This document shows, piece by piece, positions 53,092 to 61,546 of a stretch of DNA of 64,000 nt. The stretch spans positions 2,304,527 to 2,368,526 of the forward strand of contig CP092081.1 in assembly GCA_022226935.1 (NCBI GenBank). The letters are read 5' to 3'. The stretch is from Nitrospira sp. (GTDB lineage: Bacteria; Nitrospirota; Nitrospiria; Nitrospirales; Nitrospiraceae). The notes beneath the pieces are model-generated. The model saw only the letters and a list, made by a program, of their open reading frames with translations. It searched no databases and had not been told where the DNA came from. The position numbers and the translations under genes are program-made. Within the stretch, counting starts at the first letter, position 1; each line of letters opens with the position of its first letter.

Positions 53092-53650
53092 GAGAGTCTT
53101 CTCCTTCGTTCCGTCTATGGCGCAGCCGGCTCGGAGCCAGCCGGAATCAGTCACCATCCGGTGAGATCGTCGTCGTATCTTGTAACCGTAGCAGTGATTT
53201 CGAAAATGTCTGTAGGCGGGAATCGGGTAGAAAGCTAGGGAAATCCATATGGGCGTGGTTTTTAGCTGTCAGGTTGTTCCTACACGGTGTAGTCGTGGGT
53301 GTTTCAGGGATTGCCGGGGAGTGCGAATCTGGACAACGCCTTGGTTGCAGTCTGGACTCAAGTCGAGCATGCGTAAGTCCCACGCATACCATCGACCTTG
53401 GGCCCGATGCGCTCTGCCACCCGAACATTAAATTGAAAGAAGAGAGCGACAGAGGCTTCAGAGGTGAACCGGCAAGGGTTATGTTTCCGTTGAACGGAGC
53501 GGATGGAAGTATTCGAGCCGTGCCCGGCAAGAACTGTGTCGGAGATGCCCCCCTCGTGAGCGCCAAGCCGCGGCCTGTGAAGGTACGCACTAGTAAACGG
53601 CGGCAGGGTAATGGGTAACCCTACGACCCTTTGAGCAAGAGTCAGAGGAC
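53092..53650. other. Intergenic stretch with no supported gene
   Basis: About 560 bases upstream of the hemerythrin-like gene and downstream of the four-gene operon, so it may hold the promoter of the former and the terminator of the latter. Open frames on either strand (for instance 53274-53618) lack ribosome sites and family-like sequence. A short hairpin TGCGT-AAGTCCC-ACGCA is the only local fold I noticed. Confidence 0.5.
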
Positions 53651-55375
53651 CTACGAATTCCCCTCATCCTTTTTCTCCGCCACATCGAACTGCAATCCAC
53701 TTGAGCCTTCGCCGCGGTCCGGTTCTTTGCGCCGGCCGATCCAGAGGTGCGTCGAGCCGTCGATCCAGCGCGCATATTGATAGGTCCTGGTAACGCGCGC
53801 GCCTTCGCGCGGGATTTCCTCTTCGAACAGCAAGAGTTCGCGATTCGGTTCGAGCAATCGTCCCTTTGGAAGTTGCAATCCCTGAATGCCGCCCTCGCCG
53901 AATGCCGGGAGTGCGCCGCGTTTGAGCCGCAAGGCATTGCCGTCTTTGACCGGCAACAATGGAATCCAATAGTCCGGCACAGTCGTGCCGAGGCGGTACA
54001 CCAATGGAGCACCATCACCGTCGGCGGCGGGTGGGGGCGGCTGTGCCTCCAGCGTCTCTTGATAGGCTTCATGACGGTCCAACGGGCGACCGGCAGCGCT
54101 TTCGACGATGCGTTCGACGGCCCAGGCCACGTTGGCCATTTCATCCCTCAACAACGATAGGTCTTCCACCGGCTGGCTCTCCAACAGCGGCCCCAACACC
54201 GGCGGCAGGAAAAGCAACTTCTGGGTATCGTTCGTGAGGCTGAACATGCGCCAGGGCGACGTGGGCCCATCCACTTCGCTGGCGTGGGGAATGAGGAATC
54301 GTTCGCCGAAGGTGTTGGTCACGACGAGCGCGCGGATCTGTGAGACGGTGCCCACAGCAAGCTCGAGCGGCAGCAGGAACCAGTCGTTGCTGTATTCCAG
54401 TGCGAACTTGACGAGCAGCAAGCGGGCCAGGTCTTGCGGGGCGGCCTGGACGCTCGCAAAATTTACGGCGCCGTCTTCGAATTCCCACAGGCGCACAGAA
54501 GGCATGCCACGAAACGAGACCGGCGTGGGGAGGAACGCATCCGTGAGGGACGTGCGGTTGTCGGCGGCGCCCAGACTGTTTCCTGAACTCGTCGTGAACG
54601 AAAACCAGTCCAGCCGTCCATCGAGATATTCCGGCGCGGTCAGCACCACTTCGCTCTCCGCCGTCTTGGCGGCGATACTTAAGGCATACTCCATCCGTTC
54701 AGGAATCCAAGCGGAAGGGGAGGCGCCCTGTTGAAAAAGACTGTCGAGCCAGGTCAGCCAAGTCGTAAGGATGCCGAGCAGCTTCTGGCGATCCACCTCG
54801 CTCACCTGATCGAACGGCGAGTCGCGAAACAATTCATTCAAGTTGTTATTAGCCTGTAGGGCGCGGACTCGTGAGGCACACCGCAAGCCATCGATGGTGC
54901 GGCCGGCCAGGACGCGGATGAACGACAGGCTCGCTGCATCGATCTGCTGGGCTTGCTCCGCTGTGGGAGCGGTGCATACGTAGGTGCTCGCCAACCATTG
55001 CGCGCGCGTGGGCCCGAGCCGGGATGCCTCCAGCAGGCGGAGCAGATGCCGTCCGGATTCGGCGGCAAGCCGCCAGTTGAGGCGGGAATCGTCCGTCACT
55101 GGCTCCGCTTCCACGAGTGTTTCCAGAGCCAGGCTGTCGGCTGCGTAGGATCTGGCCGGATGCGGGCCGGAGCGTGGTCCCGGTTGATAACGGGTCACGG
55201 CGGCGGTGTCCACGATCACCTGCGCGGCGGCAGGCGATCCGGCATCGGCCCCGTTGAATTCGCCGAACTGCCATTGGCGTCCCAGCATCCAGAGCGGGTC
55301 GTGGATGCGCGCCTGCAACCCGTCCTGCAAGTCGGGGTTGTAGGTGCTGAGGTCGAGTCTGATCCGTGATGCCAT
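53651..55375 (-). CDS. Large uncharacterised protein, last gene of the four-gene operon
   Basis: A 574-residue protein from ATG 55375, with GGAGGAG ahead and the previous gene's stop only two bases upstream. An in-frame extension to 55906 is out-of-frame shadow of that gene. The N-terminus contains LSTYNPDLQDGLQARIHDPL, WMLGRQWQFGEFNGADAGSP, a block that looks conserved; similar wording (DPLW-LLxRQWQxGEF-GEDAGSP) is known to me from unannotated large proteins of other bacteria, without a function. No signal peptide, membrane helix or catalytic motif is obvious. The C-terminus has many Trp and Arg residues in beta-like runs. Function unknown; probably a structural partner of the 1772-residue protein. 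Confidence 0.75.
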   Translation of the reverse strand: MASRIRLDLSTYNPDLQDGLQARIHDPLWMLGRQWQFGEFNGADAGSPAAAQVIVDTAAVTRYQPGPRSGPHPARSYAADSLALETLVEAEPVTDDSRLNWRLAAESGRHLLRLLEASRLGPTRAQWLASTYVCTAPTAEQAQQIDAASLSFIRVLAGRTIDGLRCASRVRALQANNNLNELFRDSPFDQVSEVDRQKLLGILTTWLTWLDSLFQQGASPSAWIPERMEYALSIAAKTAESEVVLTAPEYLDGRLDWFSFTTSSGNSLGAADNRTSLTDAFLPTPVSFRGMPSVRLWEFEDGAVNFASVQAAPQDLARLLLVKFALEYSNDWFLLPLELAVGTVSQIRALVVTNTFGERFLIPHASEVDGPTSPWRMFSLTNDTQKLLFLPPVLGPLLESQPVEDLSLLRDEMANVAWAVERIVESAAGRPLDRHEAYQETLEAQPPPPAADGDGAPLVYRLGTTVPDYWIPLLPVKDGNALRLKRGALPAFGEGGIQGLQLPKGRLLEPNRELLLFEEEIPREGARVTRTYQYARWIDGSTHLWIGRRKEPDRGEGSSGLQFDVAEKKDEGNS

Positions 55376-55377
55376 GC

Positions 55378-58300
55378 CTATGCTCCTCCTGCTGGATCGA
55401 TGACGCCGGTAAAGTCGAGGGTGCCGCCGGTGAACAGCAGGGCCGGTGCCGAGGGGTCCTGCTCTCCGGAACCAACCGGCTGCAATGCTCGTTTGCCGGC
55501 GCGATCCCACGTGGCCGTGCCGTCGAACAGGGTGAAGGCCATGCCGCCCACGATCCGTCCTTCGACTCCCACGGTTGCGGCGGGCACTTCGAGCCGGACC
55601 CAGCGGCCAGGCGGCGGCAATGGGCCCATATACTGGCGGCTGACGGTATTGTCGGTGCCCCACGGAATGAGGTTCTCGCCCCAATAGGCGCGATGCTCCC
55701 AGCTGCCGTCGTGCCATTGCAGCATGACCTGTCGAGGCATACGCGCGGGATCGAGGTAGATGTGGGCGAACAGGCGGTCTCCCACGTTGACGAACAGCGG
55801 GGCCTTGGCGCCTTGGAAAAAATGTTGATGCATGCCGGCTGCGAGCACGGATTGATGGGCGCGCGTGCCGGACAGCGGTTCCGGTGTCATGCGAATCCAC
55901 GTCCATGTCTCGCCGTCGCCCAAAGGAGCGGCGCCCTCGGGCAATTGATCCTCCACCCAGATCACTTCGTCGCCGCTGTCGGGCGCGACGGCGCGGAGCC
56001 GGGCCAAGTCCATCGTCTCCTGCAGGACGGTTTCCAGGCTATTGAGGTCCCAGGTCGTCCGCCGGTCCGCCGGTACGGCGAGCAGCAGCGCCTGCGGGGG
56101 CGCGCTGTTCGGTTGATCGTAGTGGAAGGTCACGCCGGTCGTCTCTCGGGGGCTCGGCACCGTTTCCACCCATTCGTCGATCAAGAGGCCGGCGAATGGG
56201 TGATCGAAGCGGAGCGGTCGCGCCGACGACATCTGCGCCACCAGCGAGAGGCGCCCGCGCGGAATGGGTTGGTCCGTGGCTGGAGGCAAGGCCACCCAGC
56301 GATCCTGCGCTTGATAGGGGAGTTGTCCGACGTGGAATCGGAGTGCGGCGTTTCCCACGGTTTCGGCATAGAGCATGGCCTCGTTCAAGCGCGTCGCGCC
56401 GGGTCTGACGTAGGCGGCACGTTGGAACCAGGTGACGGCAGCCATCGGGTCTTGGCCTTGGAGCAAGAGGCCGGCGGCGAACGTTTCATTCAGTTGCGCG
56501 GCATTGGGTGCCGTCACGCGAGGCAACGCCAAGAAGTCCTGACCGAAGATCATGCGGAATCGCGCCAGGTCGTGATCGCGCCGTTCTTCCGATGTGGCGT
56601 TCACACGCACAAAGCCCTGTTCCGTTTCGGCCACGTGGTCCAGCCGACGTTGCGCTTCCAGGAGGACCGATCGCGCCTGCATCAGGAGCAGGGACCGCGC
56701 GTCTGTTCCTGCATCACCGATATCCATCGGGACTGCGCTCGGTATGCCGAAACTCGCCAAGCCGAACAGGGCGCGGCGTATCTCGTCGAGGTCGGCAGCC
56801 AGGTCGTCCGATGGTGGTGTTGGTAAGAGGCTATTCAGAACTCGTTGCGCGTCGGTCAGGGCCTGCAATGCGCGGGTCGCACGGCCGGCAAACTCCTCAT
56901 GGTCCATCCCCGAGTCGGCGGGTGATTCGGGCAACGACAGGTCGCGTCCATCGACCGAACGGGCGTTACTGAGCAACCGCCGCACCGTGGTTGCCACTTC
57001 GCACCATTCCGTCACGCTGACGATCTCCGCGCCCCAGCCATTGTCGCGCCCGAACTGCAGTCGAATGATCGCATCCGACGGTACCGTGGCGGGGCGCGCC
57101 TGCTGCAGCACGAATCGCCAACGTTGCTCCAGCTCGGCCTGCTGTGCTGTGGTACTACCTTCGGCCAGATAGACGGCATCCAGCGGTGCCAGTCCAAGCG
57201 ATGTCAGCGAACTTTCGACCGTGTGATAGACCTGTCCGTCCTGCTGGTTGACGTAGCCGGCCTTACAACGGACCTGAGCCGGATTGGGCAGGAGTGTCGC
57301 GACCCAGGCGTTGAGGATCGGTTCGGCCTGCGCACGTGCCGACGGAACGTTCGTCGGCCAGCTTGCCGGTGCCGTGCTGTCGGTCGCGGCGAAGAGCGTG
57401 CAGAGGCGATGCGTCAACCCGATGCCGCTCCTCGGTGTGCGGATCACTTCCAGCTCCGGCGGCGGAACTTCACCGGCGGCGATGGCATCCAATGTGGCGC
57501 CGGAGCGGAGCGGATTGCCTTGCACCAGCTGATACACACTTTCGGCCACGACGCTGTCTCCCACGGAATCGACCAGATCGTCGAGTGTCTTGAGCACGTC
57601 CACGAGCGCCGTGAAATCCGGGCTGCCGGGCGGCGGAAATCCCAAGGTCGTGTTGCCGAACGGTACCGTAGTGACATCCCAGGGAGTTTGCGGCGCCTGG
57701 TGTTGTTGGCTCGCCGTCCATCGCCGGTGCAGCGCCAGCCCGTCGACGACGGCGGCAGCCGGCAATGACTTCAAGGCTTCATTCCATTGCGCGGCAAGGC
57801 GGGTGGTGAGTGTCGCTCTCGCGGCGATGAGATCGGTCATGGCCTTGCCGCGTTGTCCCCCTTCCTTCGCGAGCGCCTGCCGGTCGAGCTCGGCCGCGAG
57901 CGTGTCTTGTCGTACGGCCATCTGTTGCGCCGCCGGGATCGAATCCGGATCGGCGGCGTTGAGCAGCTTGGCCTGGCTCCGTTCCGCAAGCAGGCGTGAG
58001 CCTTCCTGTGCGCTGACCGTCTGCTGTGCGGCGGCAGCCTGGGCCACGGCAGTGGCCTGGGCCTGGGTCAGCTGGTCCACGCGATTCTCCCAGTCATCCA
58101 AATCTCGCGCCTCCAGCAACTGGACGGCGTACCGCCGCGCAGAGGGTTGAATCACCTTGCCCTGCGGTTTTGCCGCCTGTTGTTGGGCCAGCACCTGGGC
58201 CGCTTGCGTCACCTGTGCCTGCGCGGCCTGCGCCTGTTGCGCGAGCGTGGCGATCGTGCCCAGAGCGGCGCGATAAGTTTGCTCGCGACGCTCGCGTTCG

Positions 58301-60696
58301 GCCTTCAAGCCACGAGCGTCTTCCGCTCGGCGCAGGGCCTGGTCGCGTTGCGCCGTCAGCAGCGTCACCTCTTGCGCCAGCTTTTCGGCGCGCATGACGG
58401 TGTCACGAATGTCGGCGAAGCGATCGCTATAGGTGAAGCTCGTGAGGGCGCGGAATTGCTGAATGTAGCGGTCCAAGCCGCGCTCGTGGAGATGGCGCTC
58501 GAATCGATAGCCGAGCAGCGTGCTCAAGGACTGACCTTGGCGCACCCCGTCGAGCAACCATTTGGCGCGATGGACCCGTTCTGACGACAGGTCGACCGCA
58601 AAGGGCGCGGCGCCGGTTGCACGATTCGCCTCTTGCGACAAGTAGCCGCTTCTCAGCACGGCCGCCGCCGCTGCATGTCCCAGCGAGGGGGCATGGACGA
58701 AGCCTTTGTTCTGTGCCGAGCGCGAGACCGGCGCGGTGACACCGGCCGGCGGCGTGGGGACCGGTTGCAGCGGGGCCGCCCGCCGCACCTGTTCCACCCA
58801 GCCATAGGCGCCGAGCCTGATGCCGGTGGGTGTCGCCTGCCGCATCACCGCTAGTCGTCTGGTGGCCAGGGACGTGCCCCAGGCATCGAGGCGATAGGTG
58901 AGCACATCCATCACCTCCGCGAGCAGCTGCTGACGAACCGGTTCAGGCAAGGCCGTCAATTCGTCCCAGGCCGGCTCGTGCGGGGTCGAAAGCGCGCGCG
59001 CCAGCAGCAGCGCTCGGAAGGCCGGGGTGAGCAGCGGTTGCGGCACCGGCGGTTGTCTGGTGGAGACCTCTGGAAATTCGCGCAGCGTATAGCGGCAGGT
59101 GTTGGCTTCCTGCGCCAGGAGTACGACGGGGTTGGATTCCACCGTGGTTTGGAGGGCCTGGGGCACTTGCCGGCGACGTGTCAGCCGTTGAGCGCGCCAC
59201 CATGCGGCCAGCGCCCTGTCCGGGTCCTGATCAGTCGCCGAGGTCCAGCGGTCGAGCGCCGCCACCGGTAGCAGGCCATAGGGTTGCTTGTCGACACGCA
59301 GGACCGGCAGTGGTCCGCGGGCGCGCACGTATTTCGTGAAATGGTCGCGCAGCGCGTCTATTCCCGTTGCGCCGATGAGTTGCCGCAACAGCGGACTGTC
59401 ACAGATGGTGAGGATGGCCGCCTGCATGAGCGAGGCCAGACGCTGTTCCGATCTGTCCGCTCCTCGGACATGCGCGAAGACGGAGGCAGGCAAGCCTAGG
59501 GCCTGCGCCAGCAACTCACCGTCGGAGCCGGGACGGATCAGCGAGGCGCCCAGCTCGACGCCCATGCTATCGGCCGCGTTGCGGCTTGTCGACCGAAAGC
59601 CGGCGGGCGCGTCTGCCGTGTTGTTCGTCGGCGCCAGTTGTTCGACGAGGGCGAGGCTGCCGGTGTAATGGTGGGCGTCGAACAATTCGACTAATCGGCC
59701 GGCCGTGGTCGGGGCATCCCATGAGGCCTTGAGACCCAGCACCACGATCCGATCGAATCCTGCCTGGGCGTTTTCCTCCGCGACGGGAATACGTAGGCCC
59801 ATCCCGATCGACTCAGCCTGGTCGAAATCCGTGATCCAACGTATGCCTTCGTCGACGGGCGGCATTCCATTGTTGCCGAGCTGGCTCGTGCTGCGCGGGT
59901 CTGGCCCGACGGCCACCGTCTCCGGGATAGGCCTGCCCCAGGCGGTGACACGAGCCGCATCGCTACGATAGCCGATGGCGACCCAGCGATCAGGAAGAAC
60001 CTGCGTGTGGGGGGCGCGCGTCCAGCTGTCGTCCCGGCGAGTGACCGTTCCCGGCTGGGCGGGATCGAGCACATGGGCGATCCAGGCGGCGCGCGTCGTG
60101 CCGAATTGTTCGGTGAGCCGTTGCCAACTCTGCCTGATGTGCTCTTGCCGGTCCGCGCCTGCAGGAGCGGCGGCGACATGGGCCCAGAATTCCTTGCCGC
60201 GAAGTTCCTCTTCTTCCGTGAGAGCCGGTTCATGGCTGTCGAGATGGATGTCGTCAGGATAGACGCGGAGCAGAAGATCGGTGCCCGGGCCTATTCGTCT
60301 CGCGGCAAATCTGGTTTCCACACGGACGGGGAACAGCAGCAAGGGATGGCTGGTCGCAACCGTGCCGCCGAGGCGATCCGTGCCGAGAAGACGAGCCGTC
60401 GCGGCATCGCGGGCGGCCCGATGCTCGTCGACCTGCGCCGAGAGCGCCGCGACTTCGGCTTTCTTGCGAGTCACGACCTCCTGTGTGGCCGTGATTTGCG
60501 CATTCACCTGGCCCAACTCGGCCTGGTACTGCGCCCGTTGCCTGATGAGCAGGGCGGCCCGCCGCTGCGCAGCCTGAGCCCGCGCGACAACTCGGTCGTG
60601 TGCCGCCTGCAATTGCCGCAGCTTGGTCGCCCATGCGCGCAGCACGGCGGGAGGCACCCGTTCAGGAATGTCTGATCCTTCAGTGATCGGTCTCAC
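55378..60696 (-). CDS. Giant uncharacterised protein with coiled coils and a C-terminal beta-sandwich-like domain
   Basis: A 1772-residue protein from GTG 60696 with AGGAAGG ahead. Residues about 25-110 are coiled coil (Ala/Gln/Arg-rich). A globular part starts near 118 with LLLFPVRVETRF and LLLRVYPDDIHLDSHEPALT. A second coiled coil covers about 767-910. The C-terminal domain, about 1620-1730, has HQHFFQGAKAPLFVNVGDRL, LQWHDGSWEHRAYWGENLIP and GMAFTLFDGTATWDRAG, a Trp-rich pattern that looks like a carbohydrate-binding or lectin-type sandwich and that I recall from large proteins of unknown function. No signal peptide, membrane helix or enzyme motif is seen. It is coupled to the next gene by a two-base gap. 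Confidence 0.8.
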   Translation of the reverse strand: MRPITEGSDIPERVPPAVLRAWATKLRQLQAAHDRVVARAQAAQRRAALLIRQRAQYQAELGQVNAQITATQEVVTRKKAEVAALSAQVDEHRAARDAATARLLGTDRLGGTVATSHPLLLFPVRVETRFAARRIGPGTDLLLRVYPDDIHLDSHEPALTEEEELRGKEFWAHVAAAPAGADRQEHIRQSWQRLTEQFGTTRAAWIAHVLDPAQPGTVTRRDDSWTRAPHTQVLPDRWVAIGYRSDAARVTAWGRPIPETVAVGPDPRSTSQLGNNGMPPVDEGIRWITDFDQAESIGMGLRIPVAEENAQAGFDRIVVLGLKASWDAPTTAGRLVELFDAHHYTGSLALVEQLAPTNNTADAPAGFRSTSRNAADSMGVELGASLIRPGSDGELLAQALGLPASVFAHVRGADRSEQRLASLMQAAILTICDSPLLRQLIGATGIDALRDHFTKYVRARGPLPVLRVDKQPYGLLPVAALDRWTSATDQDPDRALAAWWRAQRLTRRRQVPQALQTTVESNPVVLLAQEANTCRYTLREFPEVSTRQPPVPQPLLTPAFRALLLARALSTPHEPAWDELTALPEPVRQQLLAEVMDVLTYRLDAWGTSLATRRLAVMRQATPTGIRLGAYGWVEQVRRAAPLQPVPTPPAGVTAPVSRSAQNKGFVHAPSLGHAAAAAVLRSGYLSQEANRATGAAPFAVDLSSERVHRAKWLLDGVRQGQSLSTLLGYRFERHLHERGLDRYIQQFRALTSFTYSDRFADIRDTVMRAEKLAQEVTLLTAQRDQALRRAEDARGLKAERERREQTYRAALGTIATLAQQAQAAQAQVTQAAQVLAQQQAAKPQGKVIQPSARRYAVQLLEARDLDDWENRVDQLTQAQATAVAQAAAAQQTVSAQEGSRLLAERSQAKLLNAADPDSIPAAQQMAVRQDTLAAELDRQALAKEGGQRGKAMTDLIAARATLTTRLAAQWNEALKSLPAAAVVDGLALHRRWTASQQHQAPQTPWDVTTVPFGNTTLGFPPPGSPDFTALVDVLKTLDDLVDSVGDSVVAESVYQLVQGNPLRSGATLDAIAAGEVPPPELEVIRTPRSGIGLTHRLCTLFAATDSTAPASWPTNVPSARAQAEPILNAWVATLLPNPAQVRCKAGYVNQQDGQVYHTVESSLTSLGLAPLDAVYLAEGSTTAQQAELEQRWRFVLQQARPATVPSDAIIRLQFGRDNGWGAEIVSVTEWCEVATTVRRLLSNARSVDGRDLSLPESPADSGMDHEEFAGRATRALQALTDAQRVLNSLLPTPPSDDLAADLDEIRRALFGLASFGIPSAVPMDIGDAGTDARSLLLMQARSVLLEAQRRLDHVAETEQGFVRVNATSEERRDHDLARFRMIFGQDFLALPRVTAPNAAQLNETFAAGLLLQGQDPMAAVTWFQRAAYVRPGATRLNEAMLYAETVGNAALRFHVGQLPYQAQDRWVALPPATDQPIPRGRLSLVAQMSSARPLRFDHPFAGLLIDEWVETVPSPRETTGVTFHYDQPNSAPPQALLLAVPADRRTTWDLNSLETVLQETMDLARLRAVAPDSGDEVIWVEDQLPEGAAPLGDGETWTWIRMTPEPLSGTRAHQSVLAAGMHQHFFQGAKAPLFVNVGDRLFAHIYLDPARMPRQVMLQWHDGSWEHRAYWGENLIPWGTDNTVSRQYMGPLPPPGRWVRLEVPAATVGVEGRIVGGMAFTLFDGTATWDRAGKRALQPVGSGEQDPSAPALLFTGGTLDFTGVIDPAGGA

Positions 60697-60716
60697 GCGA
60701 CAATTGCCTTCCTGGC

Positions 60717-61526
60717 CTAAGGCCCTTCTTCTAAGAGCGCCGTGACTTCGGCTTCGGCTGCCGCCAGCGCCTGCTGGGCTGCAGCCGCCTGTGCCTCCGC
60801 TTCGGGGATTTGCGTGGCCAGGCCTGCAAGGAGCGTTGTCAGCTCGTTGCGCCTGGTGATCGAGCTTGCGAGGAGCGCCTCGGCATCCTCTAATTCGAAG
60901 CGCGCCACCAGATGGGATTCTTCCAGCGCCGCCGTGCGCGCCGAAAGTTGCGCGGCCACCTGCTGCAATGTTGCCCGCTCCAACGGGTCGCGCGTGATCT
61001 CCGCGTTCAGACGCTCGATCTCGGTGAGTCCTGCTTGCAGTTCTTGCCGGCGGGGTTCAAGGGCGGCGATCGCGGCTTGCGTGGTTTGCACCGCGGCTGT
61101 CGCTGCCGCAATCTGGCGATCTGCCGCCTGCACTTGCGCCTGGGCCTGCGCGACAGCTTGCTGCGCCTCGGTCACCTTCGTATGGGCTGCGGTCGCGGCG
61201 GTCTGAAGCTGGGTAAGCTTTTTTCGCAGCGCTGTGAGCCGCACTCTCCAGGAAGCCGGGGGAATGCCCGCCGGCGGTTCTGACGCATCGAGCAGATCCT
61301 GTTGCGCTTCTGCGACCTGCGCGTCGGCCGCGGCGGCGGCGGCCTGCAGGGGCGGAATGCGCGCCTGGGCCTGCGCCACGCCGTTCTGTGCATTGGTGCG
61401 TTGAGTTTGCGCGGCGGTCACCGCCTGCTGCTGCGCGGTGAGTTGGGTCGTCAATGCAGTCTGTTGCGCGGCCAAAGCCTGCAGCGCCGTTTGGAGCTGC
61501 ACAGTTTCTTGTTGCAACAAAGGCAT
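60717..61526 (-). CDS. Ala/Gln-rich coiled-coil protein
   Basis: A 269-residue protein that is almost entirely coiled coil. ATG 61526 is chosen (MPLLQQETVQLQTALQAL); a frame open to 61838 is a shadow of the gene before it. Long heptad runs such as LTTQLTAQQQAVTAAQTQRT and KVTEAQQAVAQAQAQVQAAD are broken once by a Pro-containing stretch (ASEPPAGIPPASWRVRL) near residue 90, so it may fold back on itself. It has no signal peptide. Twenty bases separate it from the genes on both sides. Its composition matches the coiled-coil parts of the 1772-residue protein, which suggests the two pair. Confidence 0.75.
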   Translation of the reverse strand: MPLLQQETVQLQTALQALAAQQTALTTQLTAQQQAVTAAQTQRTNAQNGVAQAQARIPPLQAAAAAADAQVAEAQQDLLDASEPPAGIPPASWRVRLTALRKKLTQLQTAATAAHTKVTEAQQAVAQAQAQVQAADRQIAAATAAVQTTQAAIAALEPRRQELQAGLTEIERLNAEITRDPLERATLQQVAAQLSARTAALEESHLVARFELEDAEALLASSITRRNELTTLLAGLATQIPEAEAQAAAAQQALAAAEAEVTALLEEGP

Positions 61527-61546
61527 GGGGTCGTCTCTTTCTGCTG

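Noticed and set aside
55376..55906. N-terminal extension of the 574-residue protein
   Set aside because: These 177 codons lie inside the preceding gene in another frame and are Arg/His-rich junk; ATG 55375 has a good ribosome site.
55366..56826. 486-codon open frame on the plus strand opposite the 1772-residue gene
   Set aside because: It has no ribosome site, no family-like motif and a composition typical of the antisense of GC-rich Ala/Arg coding sequence; the minus-strand frame is far longer and coherent.
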